34,860 nt of DNA from Bacteroidetes bacterium QH_7_62_13 (GTDB lineage Bacteria > Bacteroidota > Rhodothermia > Rhodothermales > Salinibacteraceae). The stretch lies in assembly GCA_003023365.1 (NCBI GenBank), contig PXTG01000114.1, positions 1-34,860 of the forward strand. Direction: 5' to 3'. The notes below the pieces were generated by a model. That model made no database searches and was not told the origin of the DNA. It worked only from the letters and a program-made list of their open reading frames with translations. Both the position numbers and the translations under genes were made by a program. Every line of letters starts with the position of its first letter. Position 1 is the stretch's first letter. Below, piece after piece: positions 14,773 to 23,444 of this stretch.

Positions 14773-17226
14773 GTGGTTCCTCATCTTCTTGCCGTTCTTT
14801 CGTTCCTCGCCGTGGTCTCCCCTGGAGACTCCACCCAACCGGCGCGTCCCGAGGCGCTCGCGGCACACCCGGCGTCATCGTCGATCACGGTGGATGGACA
14901 GCTTCGGGAGGCGGACTGGTCGAAGGCCCCCGCCGCTACCGACTTCCGTCAATTTTCTCCCCAGGAGGGGACTGCGCCCTCCCAGAGGACCCAGGTTCGC
15001 ATCGTGTACGGGAAAGACGCATTGTATGTGGGGGCAACACTCCACGACGAGCACCCGGATCGCATCCGAGACCGGCTTGGTCGCCGCGATCAGCGCAACG
15101 AAGCCGACTGGTTTGAGGTCTCGATTGATTCGTACTACGACCAGAAAACGGCCCGCACCTTTGCGGTAAACGCCGCGGGGGTACAACGCGACGGGGTCGT
15201 CGAGGGAGGCGGTGGCCTCGACTCGTCCTGGGACGGCATCTGGCGCTCAGCGGTCCGAGTGACCGACTCCGGCTGGACCGCCGAACTCCGCATTCCCTAC
15301 TCGATGCTCCGCTTCTCTGCGAATGAGCGACAGACGTGGGGACTCCAGTTCCGTCGCCGCATCCCCCGCAACAGTGAGGTCCTAGAGTGGCCGCTCGTCC
15401 CGGAATCTGAACGGCGGGGAGGGGTGGTCGCCAAGTACGCCGACCTGACAAATCTCCAAAACCTGAGCACGTCCCGCAACCTCCAAATTGCGCCCTATAC
15501 CCTCAGCCAACTGGAGTCAAGCGAAGACCCGGCCGCTCCGGGCACCCGACAGATCTCGCCGTCCCTCAACGCCGGGGCCGATCTGGAGCTTGGGCTCGGC
15601 TCCAGTGCCACCCTCAACGCCACCGTCAATCCCGACTTCGGCCAGGTGGAGTCCGACCCCGCCGTTCTCAACCTGTCCGCATTCGAAACCTTCTTTCCCG
15701 AAAAACGCCCGTTCTTCGTGCAGGGCACGGATGTGTTTGGCTTTTCACTGGGGGGCGGCGGTCGATTGCTCTACACCCGGCGAATCGGCGGAGACGAATC
15801 CCTTATCGGTGCCGCGAAGGTCACCGGTCGCTCCCAAAACGGACTCGTCTATGGGGCACTGGGCGCCACCACCGGCGACGACTTCGACCCGTCCCGCACC
15901 TACGCGGTGGGTCGGTTGCGGCAGGACGTCGGTGCCCAATCTACCGTGGGAGGCATGGCGACCGTGTACGACGGGCCCGCTTCGTCGGGGCGCCGCCGCA
16001 GCGCAACCGGCGGGATAGACTGGGACCTCCGCTTCTTGGATCAGACGTATCAGTTCCAGGGCTACCTGAGCACCTCCCATCGCCGCCAAACCGATCCGGC
16101 CTCGTCTCCCACGACCGGATACGCCCTCCGCACACAGGGCGGCCGCGTGAAGGGCAACTGGACCTACGACCTGAGCTTCCGACTGCTCACCGATACCTTC
16201 AACCCGAACGACGTAGGCCGCCTCCGCCAAAACAACTTCTTCCGCACGAGCGGGAAGATTCGACACCAGGTGAATGGGGGGCAACCCATCGGGCCGTTTC
16301 AGAAGGCCGACGGGTTCCTCTTTGTGGGGCAGAGCTGGTCGTACCGAAACCGGTTGAGCCGGGGACTCGGGTTCTTTTCCCGATTCTCGGTCCTTACGGA
16401 TGGATTTCGGAAACTCTCGCTGGGCATCAACGGGGATAAACTCTTCGGGGGCTATAACCTATTCGAAACGCGGGGTTCGTGGCCACGAGCCCGCCCCCGA
16501 GAATTTGGTGGAGAGGTCGACGTGAGCACCGATACTCGGCGCAGCTGGACGCTCGAAACAGAAGTCGGCGGTGGACTCCGGTCAGACGGACAAACGTCGC
16601 TCTCCGGCAACTTGGAACTGGAGTGGAACGTCAGCAACCGACTGAAGCTCTCAAGCGAGCTCTCCTACGAAGCAGAGCGGGGCGCCGTGGAATGGGCCTC
16701 GAACGAAGCCTTCGTGCGCCGGGCCCCCGACCGGTGGGCAATCGGGGAATCAAACACGGAGCCCTCGAACCTGGATTCAGATGCTCTCACCCCCCTCAGC
16801 ACCGGAAACCAGCGGCTCGGGACCATTCTATCCGACGTATCCCCAACCGACGATGGGGCCTCGCACTACGTACCCGTCTACGGCGAGCGCTTCGGCCAAC
16901 TCTTCGGCGCACGAGGTCGCTTCCAAAACTTCCGAATCTTGAGTTCGCGGGACGACTTCGATCAATTCGGAGCGTACCCGAAGCGTCACGACTTTGCCAC
17001 GAGCAGCTTTCTCTCCAACACCATCCTGCGATGGGAATTCCGTCCGGGGTCCGAGCTATTCGTTGTGTGGTCCCAAAGCCGCTCCATCGATCGCGACGAT
17101 CCAGTCTTTGCTGACCAGCGGCGCCTTTCCCCCTACGACCGCTCGCCTTCAGCCCGTCTTACGGACGCCTTCGACGACTTCGCGACAAACTCGTTCATTG
17201 TGAAGCTCCGGTACGTCTTCATCTAG
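14773..17226 (+). CDS. DUF5916 outer-membrane protein with N-terminal CBM9-like domain
   Basis: The protein of about 817 residues begins with a hydrophobic signal (VPHLLAVLSFLAVVSPGDS), then a carbohydrate-binding family 9-like domain (about 35-215, from ITVDGQLREADWSKA to SMLRFS). The DUF5916 domain follows, with the hallmark ATVNPDFGQVESDPAVLNLS and FFPEKRPFFVQGTDVF. The C-terminal half is rich in alternating aromatic/polar strands and ends in VKLRYVFI, as expected of an outer-membrane beta-barrel. Such proteins are widespread in Bacteroidota/Rhodothermota; ligands are not established. No ATG lies before the signal. The GTG at 14773 is the best start and a TTG at 14755 is an alternative. 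It is divergent from yigZ. No SusC/SusD pair is nearby, so a polysaccharide locus is not indicated. Confidence 0.85.
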   Translation: MVPHLLAVLSFLAVVSPGDSTQPARPEALAAHPASSSITVDGQLREADWSKAPAATDFRQFSPQEGTAPSQRTQVRIVYGKDALYVGATLHDEHPDRIRDRLGRRDQRNEADWFEVSIDSYYDQKTARTFAVNAAGVQRDGVVEGGGGLDSSWDGIWRSAVRVTDSGWTAELRIPYSMLRFSANERQTWGLQFRRRIPRNSEVLEWPLVPESERRGGVVAKYADLTNLQNLSTSRNLQIAPYTLSQLESSEDPAAPGTRQISPSLNAGADLELGLGSSATLNATVNPDFGQVESDPAVLNLSAFETFFPEKRPFFVQGTDVFGFSLGGGGRLLYTRRIGGDESLIGAAKVTGRSQNGLVYGALGATTGDDFDPSRTYAVGRLRQDVGAQSTVGGMATVYDGPASSGRRRSATGGIDWDLRFLDQTYQFQGYLSTSHRRQTDPASSPTTGYALRTQGGRVKGNWTYDLSFRLLTDTFNPNDVGRLRQNNFFRTSGKIRHQVNGGQPIGPFQKADGFLFVGQSWSYRNRLSRGLGFFSRFSVLTDGFRKLSLGINGDKLFGGYNLFETRGSWPRARPREFGGEVDVSTDTRRSWTLETEVGGGLRSDGQTSLSGNLELEWNVSNRLKLSSELSYEAERGAVEWASNEAFVRRAPDRWAIGESNTEPSNLDSDALTPLSTGNQRLGTILSDVSPTDDGASHYVPVYGERFGQLFGARGRFQNFRILSSRDDFDQFGAYPKRHDFATSSFLSNTILRWEFRPGSELFVVWSQSRSIDRDDPVFADQRRLSPYDRSPSARLTDAFDDFATNSFIVKLRYVFI

Positions 17227-17470
17227 CTCCCCGAGGGATAGATTCCCGGCAGCCGACACGTGCATTTCGACGCACCGGCGTGCATCTCGTCAACCGCCCT
17301 GAATCAAAATTGGAGATCCCCCTCTTCCGATAGGAGTCGTTGGGGCTTCGATCTTCCGAAGCCGGGCTCCGTCATCCTTCGTATTTTCGTCCCCGAAGTG
17401 ACAACCTCGTGGGGGACGAACCTGTAGGGAGGCTCCTCGTCCCTATTGCACTCGTACACTGGACGCCCTC
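17227..17470. other. Intergenic region with two short hairpins
   Basis: No gene is visible in these 244 bases. GGCTTCG (17344-17350) pairs with CGAAGCC (17357-17363) over a six-base loop. Farther on, CGTCCCC pairs with GGGGACG across a longer loop (about 17389-17420). Neither is followed by a T-run. One of them may end the DUF5916 transcript. Confidence 0.35.
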
Positions 17471-18799
17471 ATGACTGAGTCCACGAAAACGAGCCTTCCC
17501 GGTACGCTCTCGGTACTGGATGTCGTGTCGTTTACCGTCGGGGTGGTTCTGTGCGCGAGCATCTTTCGGACCCCGTCCATCGTGGCGGGCAACGCGGGCA
17601 GTCCCCTACTCACGCTGGCCCTCTGGGCGTTGGGCGGCGGCGTCACGCTCGTTGGGGCGCTGTGCTACGCAGAACTTGCCTCCACGTACCCGCACGCAGG
17701 CGGGGACTACCACTATTTTCAACGGGCCTTCGGGGACTGGATGGCATTTTTGTTTGCGTGGGCCCGGCTCGTCGTGATCCAAACCGGCTCGATCGCCTTG
17801 ATCGCATTCGTGTTTGGGGACTACGCCTCCGAACTTTGGTCACTCGGCACGTATTCGTCGTCCCTCTACGCCGCGGCGGCCGTCGTCTTGCTCACGGCGC
17901 TTAACGTGGCAGGGGTCCGGCCCGGCAAACTCACGCAGCGCGGCCTCACGGTCGCGACGATTCTCGGTCTCCTCGTCATCGTCGGGGCCGGTTTTTTTCT
18001 CGCCCCCGAGTCGGCGGCCTCCGCTCCCGCCTCAGACAACTCATTCAGCGCCAGCGGCTTCGGGGGCGCGATGGTGTTCGTTTTGCTCACGTACGGGGGA
18101 TGGAACGAGGCCGCGTACGTCTCCGCCGAGCTTAAAAATGTCCGCCGCAACATGGTACGGGCCCTCCTGGTGAGCATCGGACTGATCACCGTCCTCTACC
18201 TACTCGTGAACGGGGCGTACCTGAACGGTCTCGGCGCGGGCGGTATGAGCAACACCGACGCCGTGGCCGCCGACCTGATGCGGGCCACGCTCGGGGAGCC
18301 CGGGGCCGTGGTCCTGAGTGTGCTCGTGGCGATTGCGGCCCTGAGCTCGACCAACGCCACCATCTTCACCGGGGCCCGGACGTGCTTCGCTCTGGGGCGC
18401 GACGCCTCGCTCTTCGCGGCCCTCGGGGTGTGGGACGACCAGTCCGAGACGCCCACGAATGCCCTCTGGGTCCAGTGCGGCGTGGCGCTGGCGCTCGTCG
18501 GGGTGGGCGCCGCTACGCGAGAAGGATTCCAGTCTATGGTGGACTACACCGCCCCGGTCTTTTGGCTGTTCTTTCTGGCGACCGGGGTGTCTCTCTTCGT
18601 TCTCCGACGCACGGAGCCGGACGCCGCCCGTCCTTTCCGGGTGCCCCTCTACCCACTCACCCCAATTGCTTTTTGCCTGGCCTCCGGATACATGCTGTGG
18701 TCGAGCCTCGCCTACACCGGCGTCGGCGCCCTGTTGGGGGCCGGCGTCCTCCTGGCCGGCGTTCCCCTCCTCTGGTTCCACGACGCGTCCGCGAACTGA
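17471..18799 (+). CDS. APC-superfamily amino acid permease
   Basis: The 442-residue inner-membrane protein has about 12 hydrophobic helices and the APC signatures. In TM1 the motif is VGVVLCASIFRTPSIVA, where the usual GxGIF reads LCASIF. Also present are LCYAELASTYPHAGGDYHYF after TM2 and TYGGWNEAAYVSAELKN in TM6. The family takes up or exchanges amino acids with H+ or Na+; the substrate is not predictable from sequence. The ATG at 17471 begins a short polar leader before TM1, with no Shine-Dalgarno. A methyltransferase gene follows after only 24 bases and may be cotranscribed. Confidence 0.88.
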   Translation: MTESTKTSLPGTLSVLDVVSFTVGVVLCASIFRTPSIVAGNAGSPLLTLALWALGGGVTLVGALCYAELASTYPHAGGDYHYFQRAFGDWMAFLFAWARLVVIQTGSIALIAFVFGDYASELWSLGTYSSSLYAAAAVVLLTALNVAGVRPGKLTQRGLTVATILGLLVIVGAGFFLAPESAASAPASDNSFSASGFGGAMVFVLLTYGGWNEAAYVSAELKNVRRNMVRALLVSIGLITVLYLLVNGAYLNGLGAGGMSNTDAVAADLMRATLGEPGAVVLSVLVAIAALSSTNATIFTGARTCFALGRDASLFAALGVWDDQSETPTNALWVQCGVALALVGVGAATREGFQSMVDYTAPVFWLFFLATGVSLFVLRRTEPDAARPFRVPLYPLTPIAFCLASGYMLWSSLAYTGVGALLGAGVLLAGVPLLWFHDASAN

Positions 18800-18823
18800 T
18801 CCCCAATGGTTCCCGCCTTTCCC

Positions 18824-19459
18824 ATGAACCTCCGTCGGTCTCTTCTTCGGGTCGTGCTCGCAGTTGGTCTCCTACTCGCAGGACTGGGGCCTTCCTCCGC
18901 CCACGCACAAGCTCCCGACTCCTTAGAGGCACCGTTCGTAGACGCTCCGCTCAGGCCGATGGGGACCGATACGAGCATTCAGGTGGAGGTGCCGTTCGTC
19001 CGCTCGCCCAAGGAGGTGGTGGTGCGGATGCTCGAGATTGCCGACGTGGGGCCCGACGACGTACTGTACGACCTTGGCAGTGGGGACGGACGCATTCCCA
19101 TCACCGCTGCCCGGCGCTTCGGGGCGCGCGGTGTGGGTATCGAGATTCGGCCCGACCTCGTGAAGAAGGCCCGGCGACGGGCCGAGATTGCCGGCGCTGC
19201 CGATCAGGTCGAATTTCGACAGGGCGACCTGTTCGAGGCCGATATCAGTGAGGCCAGTGTCGTCACGCTCTACCTCCTGCCCGACATCAACACGCGCCTT
19301 CGACCGAAGCTCCTGGAGCAGCTGGCGCCCGGTACCCGAGTGGTGTCCCACGGGTTCGACATGGACGCCTGGAAGCCCGACGAAGTGGCCGAGGTGGGCG
19401 AAACCCGCATTTATCTCTGGACGGTTCCCGAGGAGATTCCACCGCACTTACAGAACTAA
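18824..19459 (+). CDS. Class I SAM-dependent methyltransferase with a signal peptide
   Basis: The 211-residue protein opens with a clean Sec-type signal (basic MNLRRSLLR, hydrophobic core, AHAQA cleavage region near 27-30). A compact Rossmann methyltransferase domain follows: motif I VLYDLGSGDGR (80-90), an acidic ribose-binding position in GIEIRP (105-110) and QGDLF (133-137). The segment ahead of motif I, VPFVRSPKEVVVRMLEIA, is usual for this subfamily. It lacks a recognisable substrate domain. SAM is not known to be abundant outside the cytoplasm, so the signal is odd; it may act as a membrane anchor or the domain may have another role. I chose the ATG at 18824; one at 18806 adds six residues. 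Confidence 0.82.
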   Translation: MNLRRSLLRVVLAVGLLLAGLGPSSAHAQAPDSLEAPFVDAPLRPMGTDTSIQVEVPFVRSPKEVVVRMLEIADVGPDDVLYDLGSGDGRIPITAARRFGARGVGIEIRPDLVKKARRRAEIAGAADQVEFRQGDLFEADISEASVVTLYLLPDINTRLRPKLLEQLAPGTRVVSHGFDMDAWKPDEVAEVGETRIYLWTVPEEIPPHLQN

Positions 19460-19547
19460 CGAGACCTCAAAGGCCGGGCGCGAGCCTTCTTGCCCTTACA
19501 AATCCCGCCGTTCCTTCTTCTGACTTCCGCTACCGGGTGGACTCGCC

Positions 19548-19569
19548 GTTCGCCCTCTCACGGGTGAAC
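19548..19569 (+). terminator. Hairpin downstream of the methyltransferase gene
   Basis: GTTCGCCC (19548-19555) pairs with GGGTGAAC (19562-19569), including one G-U pair, around a six-base loop, in the 234-base gap before the next gene. No T-run follows. It is a reasonable place for the end of the permease-methyltransferase transcript. Confidence 0.3.
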
Positions 19570-19693
19570 GTCCGGCGGCGACCCCCCGTCTTAGCGTCCT
19601 CGTAACACCTGCGACGGCTACACCGCATTCCGCAGCTCCATGCGTTCACTAACCTGCGCACATAGCCCATTTGCTTCCATCCCACGGCCCGCT

Positions 19694-21073
19694 ATGACCT
19701 CTTCTCGTTTCCCTGGCGTTCTTCTCGCTGTACTTTTGGTCGTTTCTGGATGCGGGTCTTCCGAAGAGGGTGAATCGGGCCGGCGCGGCGGCCGCGGCGG
19801 TCCGGGCTCAGGGTCGACACCGTCGGTCGAAGCTGTGCAGGCACGGTACGGCTCGCTGCCCCTGCAGGAACGAATGAGCGGGCGAGTCCAGGCCCGCAAT
19901 CAGGTCGCCATCTACCCGGAGGTCGGCGCGCCGGTGGTGGCCGTCGAAGTGCAGACGGGCGACTACGTTGAGGAAGGGGACCCGCTCGTCCGCCTGAAAG
20001 ACGACACGTACCAGGAGCGTGTACGGCAGGCCGAGGCGGCCCTCCGCGTGGCCCGGGCCGACGTGCGCAGCGCTCGCTCAAACCTCAAGGACCTGCGCGC
20101 GCAGCTCAAACGGGCCGAGCGGCTGGCCGAGCAGGACTTCCAGAGCCAGCAAGAGCTCGAATCCCTGCGGGCCGAGGTGGAAGGGGCCGAGGCCGCCGTG
20201 GAACGGGCGAAGGCGCAGGCCTCCCAGGCCGAGGCAACCCTTGAGGAACGGAAGGCCGACCTCCGTCGAACCGTCGTGCGTGCCCCTATCGACGGGTACG
20301 TAGGAGCCCGGAATGTAGAAGTGGGTGAGCGCGTAGACGGCAGTACACGCCTCTACACGATGGGGGATCTCGACTCGGTGAAGGTGCAAGTCCAAGTCAC
20401 CGACCGCATGTTTGGCAAGATCCAAGAGGGCCAGACCGCCCGTATCCGTCTTCCGTCGCAGGATACAACGCTCGTATCCTCGGTGACACGGATGTCGCCG
20501 TTCCTGGCCGACGCCTCCTACAGCGCCGAGGCGGAGATCGTGGTCCCCAATGAGGACCGCCTGCTCAATCCCGGCATGTTCGTGGAGGTGGACGTAGCCT
20601 ACGGAGAGAGCGAGCGAGCAACGATTGTCCCTCTCAGCGCCATCTACGAGGACCCAACCACCGGTGCTCGGGGCGTCTTCGTGGCCCCCACCCTGGGCTC
20701 AGAGGTCTCGGTTGAGCCCCCCGACTCCTACGACGAACAGGATCCGCCGCCCCCCACAAACCCGACGCCTACAACATTCCGCCGGGTCGACGTCCGTGCG
20801 GAGGGGGCCCAGACAGCGGGCGTTCGGGGCATCGAGCCCGGGGACTGGGTGGTAACCGTCGGGCAGAACCTGTTGAGTACGACGGGAGAAGAGCGCGTGG
20901 ACGCTCGGGTGCGTCCCCTGCCCTGGTCCCGCCTCCTGAGCCTGCAACGCATGCAGGACACCGACCTCCTCCGCCGCTTCATGGACCGACAGCAGCGCTT
21001 GGCCGAACAACGCTTCGGAAACGGGGACTCAACGGAAACGGATACCACGGTCTCGTCCCCCCAAGACGGGTGA
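19694..21073 (+). CDS. RND efflux periplasmic adaptor lipoprotein (MFP/HlyD family)
   Basis: Adaptor proteins of this type link an inner-membrane RND pump to an outer-membrane channel. The 459-residue protein starts with a lipoprotein signal ending LLVVSGC (Cys20), then a Gly/Arg-rich linker (GRRGGRGGPGSGS). The lipoyl half (VAIYPEVGAPVVAVEVQTGD), a long coiled-coil hairpin (about 95-185, Glu/Ala/Arg-rich), the second lipoyl half (VRAPIDGYVGARNVEVGERV) and beta-barrel and membrane-proximal domains follow. A Pro/acid-rich insertion (PPDSYDEQDPPPPTNP) interrupts the last domain, and the tail is polar. I chose the ATG at 19694, which begins the lipoprotein signal. No RND pump or TolC gene follows, so its partner must be encoded elsewhere. 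Confidence 0.9.
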   Translation: MTSSRFPGVLLAVLLVVSGCGSSEEGESGRRGGRGGPGSGSTPSVEAVQARYGSLPLQERMSGRVQARNQVAIYPEVGAPVVAVEVQTGDYVEEGDPLVRLKDDTYQERVRQAEAALRVARADVRSARSNLKDLRAQLKRAERLAEQDFQSQQELESLRAEVEGAEAAVERAKAQASQAEATLEERKADLRRTVVRAPIDGYVGARNVEVGERVDGSTRLYTMGDLDSVKVQVQVTDRMFGKIQEGQTARIRLPSQDTTLVSSVTRMSPFLADASYSAEAEIVVPNEDRLLNPGMFVEVDVAYGESERATIVPLSAIYEDPTTGARGVFVAPTLGSEVSVEPPDSYDEQDPPPPTNPTPTTFRRVDVRAEGAQTAGVRGIEPGDWVVTVGQNLLSTTGEERVDARVRPLPWSRLLSLQRMQDTDLLRRFMDRQQRLAEQRFGNGDSTETDTTVSSPQDG

Positions 21074-21195
21074 CCTTCCCCGTTCCATGGCGCTCTTCGT
21101 CGGCCTGAACCCATCCGGTGTAGTCGACGACCTGCACCTCTGTGTCGCAGTTGCTACGTTGACGGCTCCATCGTCCCTCATCCAGCCGTCTTCCC

Positions 21196-22392
21196 ATGCG
21201 CACCGGCTCCTCGTCCCTCGTCGTTGCCGCCTTCGTGGGTCCCGGCACCGTGCTCACCTGCGCCTCCGCGGGCGTCGACTTCGGGTATACGCTGGGCTGG
21301 GTGCTGGTCTTCGCGACAATCACGACGTTCGTGCTTCAATCGTATACGGCGAGCACAGGCATTCTGGCCCGTCGAGGACTGGGGGAGGCCATTCGGGCGG
21401 AGCTGGCCGACCGCCGCGTGCGTCGCGCGGCGACCGGCCTCGTCGTGCTCGGCCTTTGGGTGGGGTGCGCAGCCTTCGAGCTGGGCAATTTGATTGGGGC
21501 AGCCTCCGGAATCACGGCTCTGCTGGACCTGTCGGTTGACCTGCGCTGGCTCGTGGCCCTGTTGGCGACTTGTTCGGCCCTCATTCTTCTGTTGGATCTG
21601 CACCTCCTGATCCGGGTATTCTCCGCTCTCGTAGTGGGCATGAGTGCGCTTTTTCTCGTGGGCCTCGTCTTTGCCCCTGTGGACTGGGACGCTGCCCTCA
21701 GGGGACTGGCGGTCCCGAGCGTGCCGCCGGGAGGATTCCTGCGCGTCCTCGCCCTGGTGGGCACGACGGTCGTCACCTACAACCTCTTCCTCCACCCGTC
21801 CGCCGCGAAGGCGTACTGGGCCGACTGGGAGGACCGGGCAGCGGCCTGGCGGGGCGAACTCCGCGGGATGGCGCTTTTCCTGCCCGTCGGCGGCCTCGTT
21901 TCGTTTTCCGTCCTGGCCGCGGGCGCAACCCTCTCCGGACATTCGGGAGGCGTCGACGACGTGGGTACGCTCGCTACCCTGCTCGAACCGGTGGCTGGAT
22001 CTTTCGCCTCCGTCTGCTTCGGCCTCGGGCTGTTTGCCGCCGGCCTCACGTCGAGTCTCACGGCGCCCTTGGCCGCGGCGGCCGGTGTCTGCGAGGTGTT
22101 CGGCTGGTCGTCGGACACCACGAGTCGGGCCTACCGGGCAGTGTGGGGGTCGGTCCTGGCTACCGGATGCGCGCTGGGGCTGGCGGGCTGGTCGCCGCTC
22201 CCCGCCATCATTGCGGCACAGGCCGCCAACGGGCTGCTCCTCCCCTTCGTTGCGGCGTTCGTGCTGTACCTCACGCTCCGCCAGGACGTGGTCGCCCTGC
22301 CGCTCTGGTATCACCTGCTCGGGAGCGCCGTGGTGCTTCTCTGCGGCGGCCTCGGCCTGCGGACGCTGTGGTGGGTTGTCCAACAGCTTTGA
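21196..22392 (+). CDS. Nramp-like membrane transporter lacking canonical metal motifs
   Basis: The 398-residue protein has about 11 hydrophobic helices and Nramp-like landmarks: AAFVGPGTVLTCASAGVDFG in TM1, GYTLGWVLVF, the VLQSYTASTGILARRGLGEA loop, and VVTYNLFLHPSAAKAYW in TM6. In classical Nramp proteins TM1 carries DPGN and TM6 carries MPH, both of which bind the divalent metal. Here the DPGN segment is missing and MPH is replaced by VTY. This resembles a divergent Nramp-related clade whose substrates are uncertain, so Mn/Fe transport should not be assumed. The ATG at 21196 fits the family start. It converges with thrB. Confidence 0.78.
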   Translation: MRTGSSSLVVAAFVGPGTVLTCASAGVDFGYTLGWVLVFATITTFVLQSYTASTGILARRGLGEAIRAELADRRVRRAATGLVVLGLWVGCAAFELGNLIGAASGITALLDLSVDLRWLVALLATCSALILLLDLHLLIRVFSALVVGMSALFLVGLVFAPVDWDAALRGLAVPSVPPGGFLRVLALVGTTVVTYNLFLHPSAAKAYWADWEDRAAAWRGELRGMALFLPVGGLVSFSVLAAGATLSGHSGGVDDVGTLATLLEPVAGSFASVCFGLGLFAAGLTSSLTAPLAAAAGVCEVFGWSSDTTSRAYRAVWGSVLATGCALGLAGWSPLPAIIAAQAANGLLLPFVAAFVLYLTLRQDVVALPLWYHLLGSAVVLLCGGLGLRTLWWVVQQL

Positions 22393-22412
22393 ACGGCTTC
22401 TCGTCAGGGGAA

Positions 22413-22446
22413 CCGTCCCGGAGAGGGTCGGATCGCGGGGGGACGG
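22413..22446. terminator. Inverted repeat between convergent Nramp-like gene and thrB
   Basis: CCGTCCC (22413-22419) pairs with GGGACGG (22440-22446) around a 20-base loop in the 80-base gap between two convergent stops. The place fits a bidirectional terminator, but the loop is long and there is no T-run. Confidence 0.3.
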
Positions 22447-22472
22447 CCTTGGATCGCAGAAACGTCGTGGGG

Positions 22473-23336
22473 TCAGCGCGGGTCGGGGTCTGCGATGCGG
22501 GCCCCTCGTTCGGAAATTGGAGAGATCCACGCCTCCGTAGAGACCTCGTGGTGCGTGAACGCTTCAGTCATGGCGTCGCGCACGGCGTGGGCGTCCGCTC
22601 CGTCACTCCACGCGAACAGGGTCGGGCCGGCCCCCGAGAGGGAACAGCCGAGCGCCCCGGCCTCCATCGCCGCCGCCTGTACATCCGCAAAGCCGGGCAC
22701 AAGCTGGGCCCGATGAGGCTCCACGATCAGGTGGACCGAGTCGGCAAGGGGCAGCGTCTCCGGCAGACACGCTCGCGCCTCGCGCGTAGGCACCACGCGG
22801 TCCGGGCGAACGAGCACGCACCGAACCGGCTCTGGTACGGGCACTGAGATTACGTCCGGGGGATCCATTTCACGAGTCAGCACGAGCCCCCCGTAGAGGC
22901 AGGGGGCCACGTTGTCGGGGTGCAGGTCGCCACTCGCTACTGCCTCACCCGCCAGCGCGTGGGGGAGCAAAGAGTCCCGGGACACGGTCTCCGGCAGAAG
23001 GTGCGCCGCCCCCACGACCGCCCCGACCGCCGACGCCGCCGACCCGCCCAACCCCGACCCCAGGGGGATGCCCTTCTGGATGTCCACTTCAAACCCAAAA
23101 TCGAGTTCTCTCGTCCGCTGTAAGTCCAGCAGCGCCGCCGTGGCTGTGTTGTCGGGCGGGTCGGTCGGGAGATCCGTCACACGCCCGCTGAGGGCGCCCA
23201 CCCGCACCACAGGCTCCGCCACCCGTCGCACCGTTACGCGGTCCCCCATCCCTTCTACCGCCGCCCCCAAGATGTCGTACCCGACCCCCACATTCCCCAT
23301 GGAGGCAGGGGCAAAAACCGTTACCTCATTTCTCAT
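22473..23336 (-). CDS. thrB: Homoserine kinase, with an internal segment missing
   Basis: ThrB phosphorylates homoserine with ATP in threonine synthesis. The 287-residue protein shows GHMP kinase motifs: the opening VFAPASMGNVGVGYDILG, the phosphate loop PLGSGLGGSAASAVG (91-105), and the C-terminal LSGAGPT (233-239). Between LPLADS (195-200) and HLIVEPHRAQLVPGF (202-216), about 30-35 residues of the usual family helix region (the stretch ending in the conserved D-x-I-x-E-P) appear to be absent, without loss of frame. Whether the enzyme still folds is uncertain. The ATG at 23336 is clear. The gene lies about 108 bases downstream of thrA on the same strand, as in thrAB operons; thrC is not in the window. 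Confidence 0.85.
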   Translation of the reverse strand: MRNEVTVFAPASMGNVGVGYDILGAAVEGMGDRVTVRRVAEPVVRVGALSGRVTDLPTDPPDNTATAALLDLQRTRELDFGFEVDIQKGIPLGSGLGGSAASAVGAVVGAAHLLPETVSRDSLLPHALAGEAVASGDLHPDNVAPCLYGGLVLTREMDPPDVISVPVPEPVRCVLVRPDRVVPTREARACLPETLPLADSVHLIVEPHRAQLVPGFADVQAAAMEAGALGCSLSGAGPTLFAWSDGADAHAVRDAMTEAFTHHEVSTEAWISPISERGARIADPDPR

Positions 23337-23389
23337 TATCGGATCGAGTCATTTTCTCAAATCGTGGCCCACGACAGGCCGTAGCCGTA

Positions 23390-23404
23390 CCAGGTTCCAC
23401 CTGG
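23390..23404. repeat. Short perfect hairpin in the thrA-thrB gap
   Basis: CCAGGT (23390-23395) pairs with ACCTGG (23399-23404) around a three-base loop. On the plus strand it is followed by CCTTTTCC, but the genes here run on the minus strand, so it is not a classical terminator for them. It might tune thrB expression relative to thrA. Confidence 0.25.
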
Positions 23405-23444
23405 CCTTTTCCGTCTCCTTTCTCAAACAGCCCGCGCTCAGCCT

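Noticed and set aside
21178-22530. 450-codon open frame on the minus strand across the Nramp-like gene
   Set aside because: Its product is a Arg/Gly/Gln/Glu-rich string without hydrophobic core or motifs, the usual antisense shadow in GC-rich DNA. The plus frame has a clear transporter.
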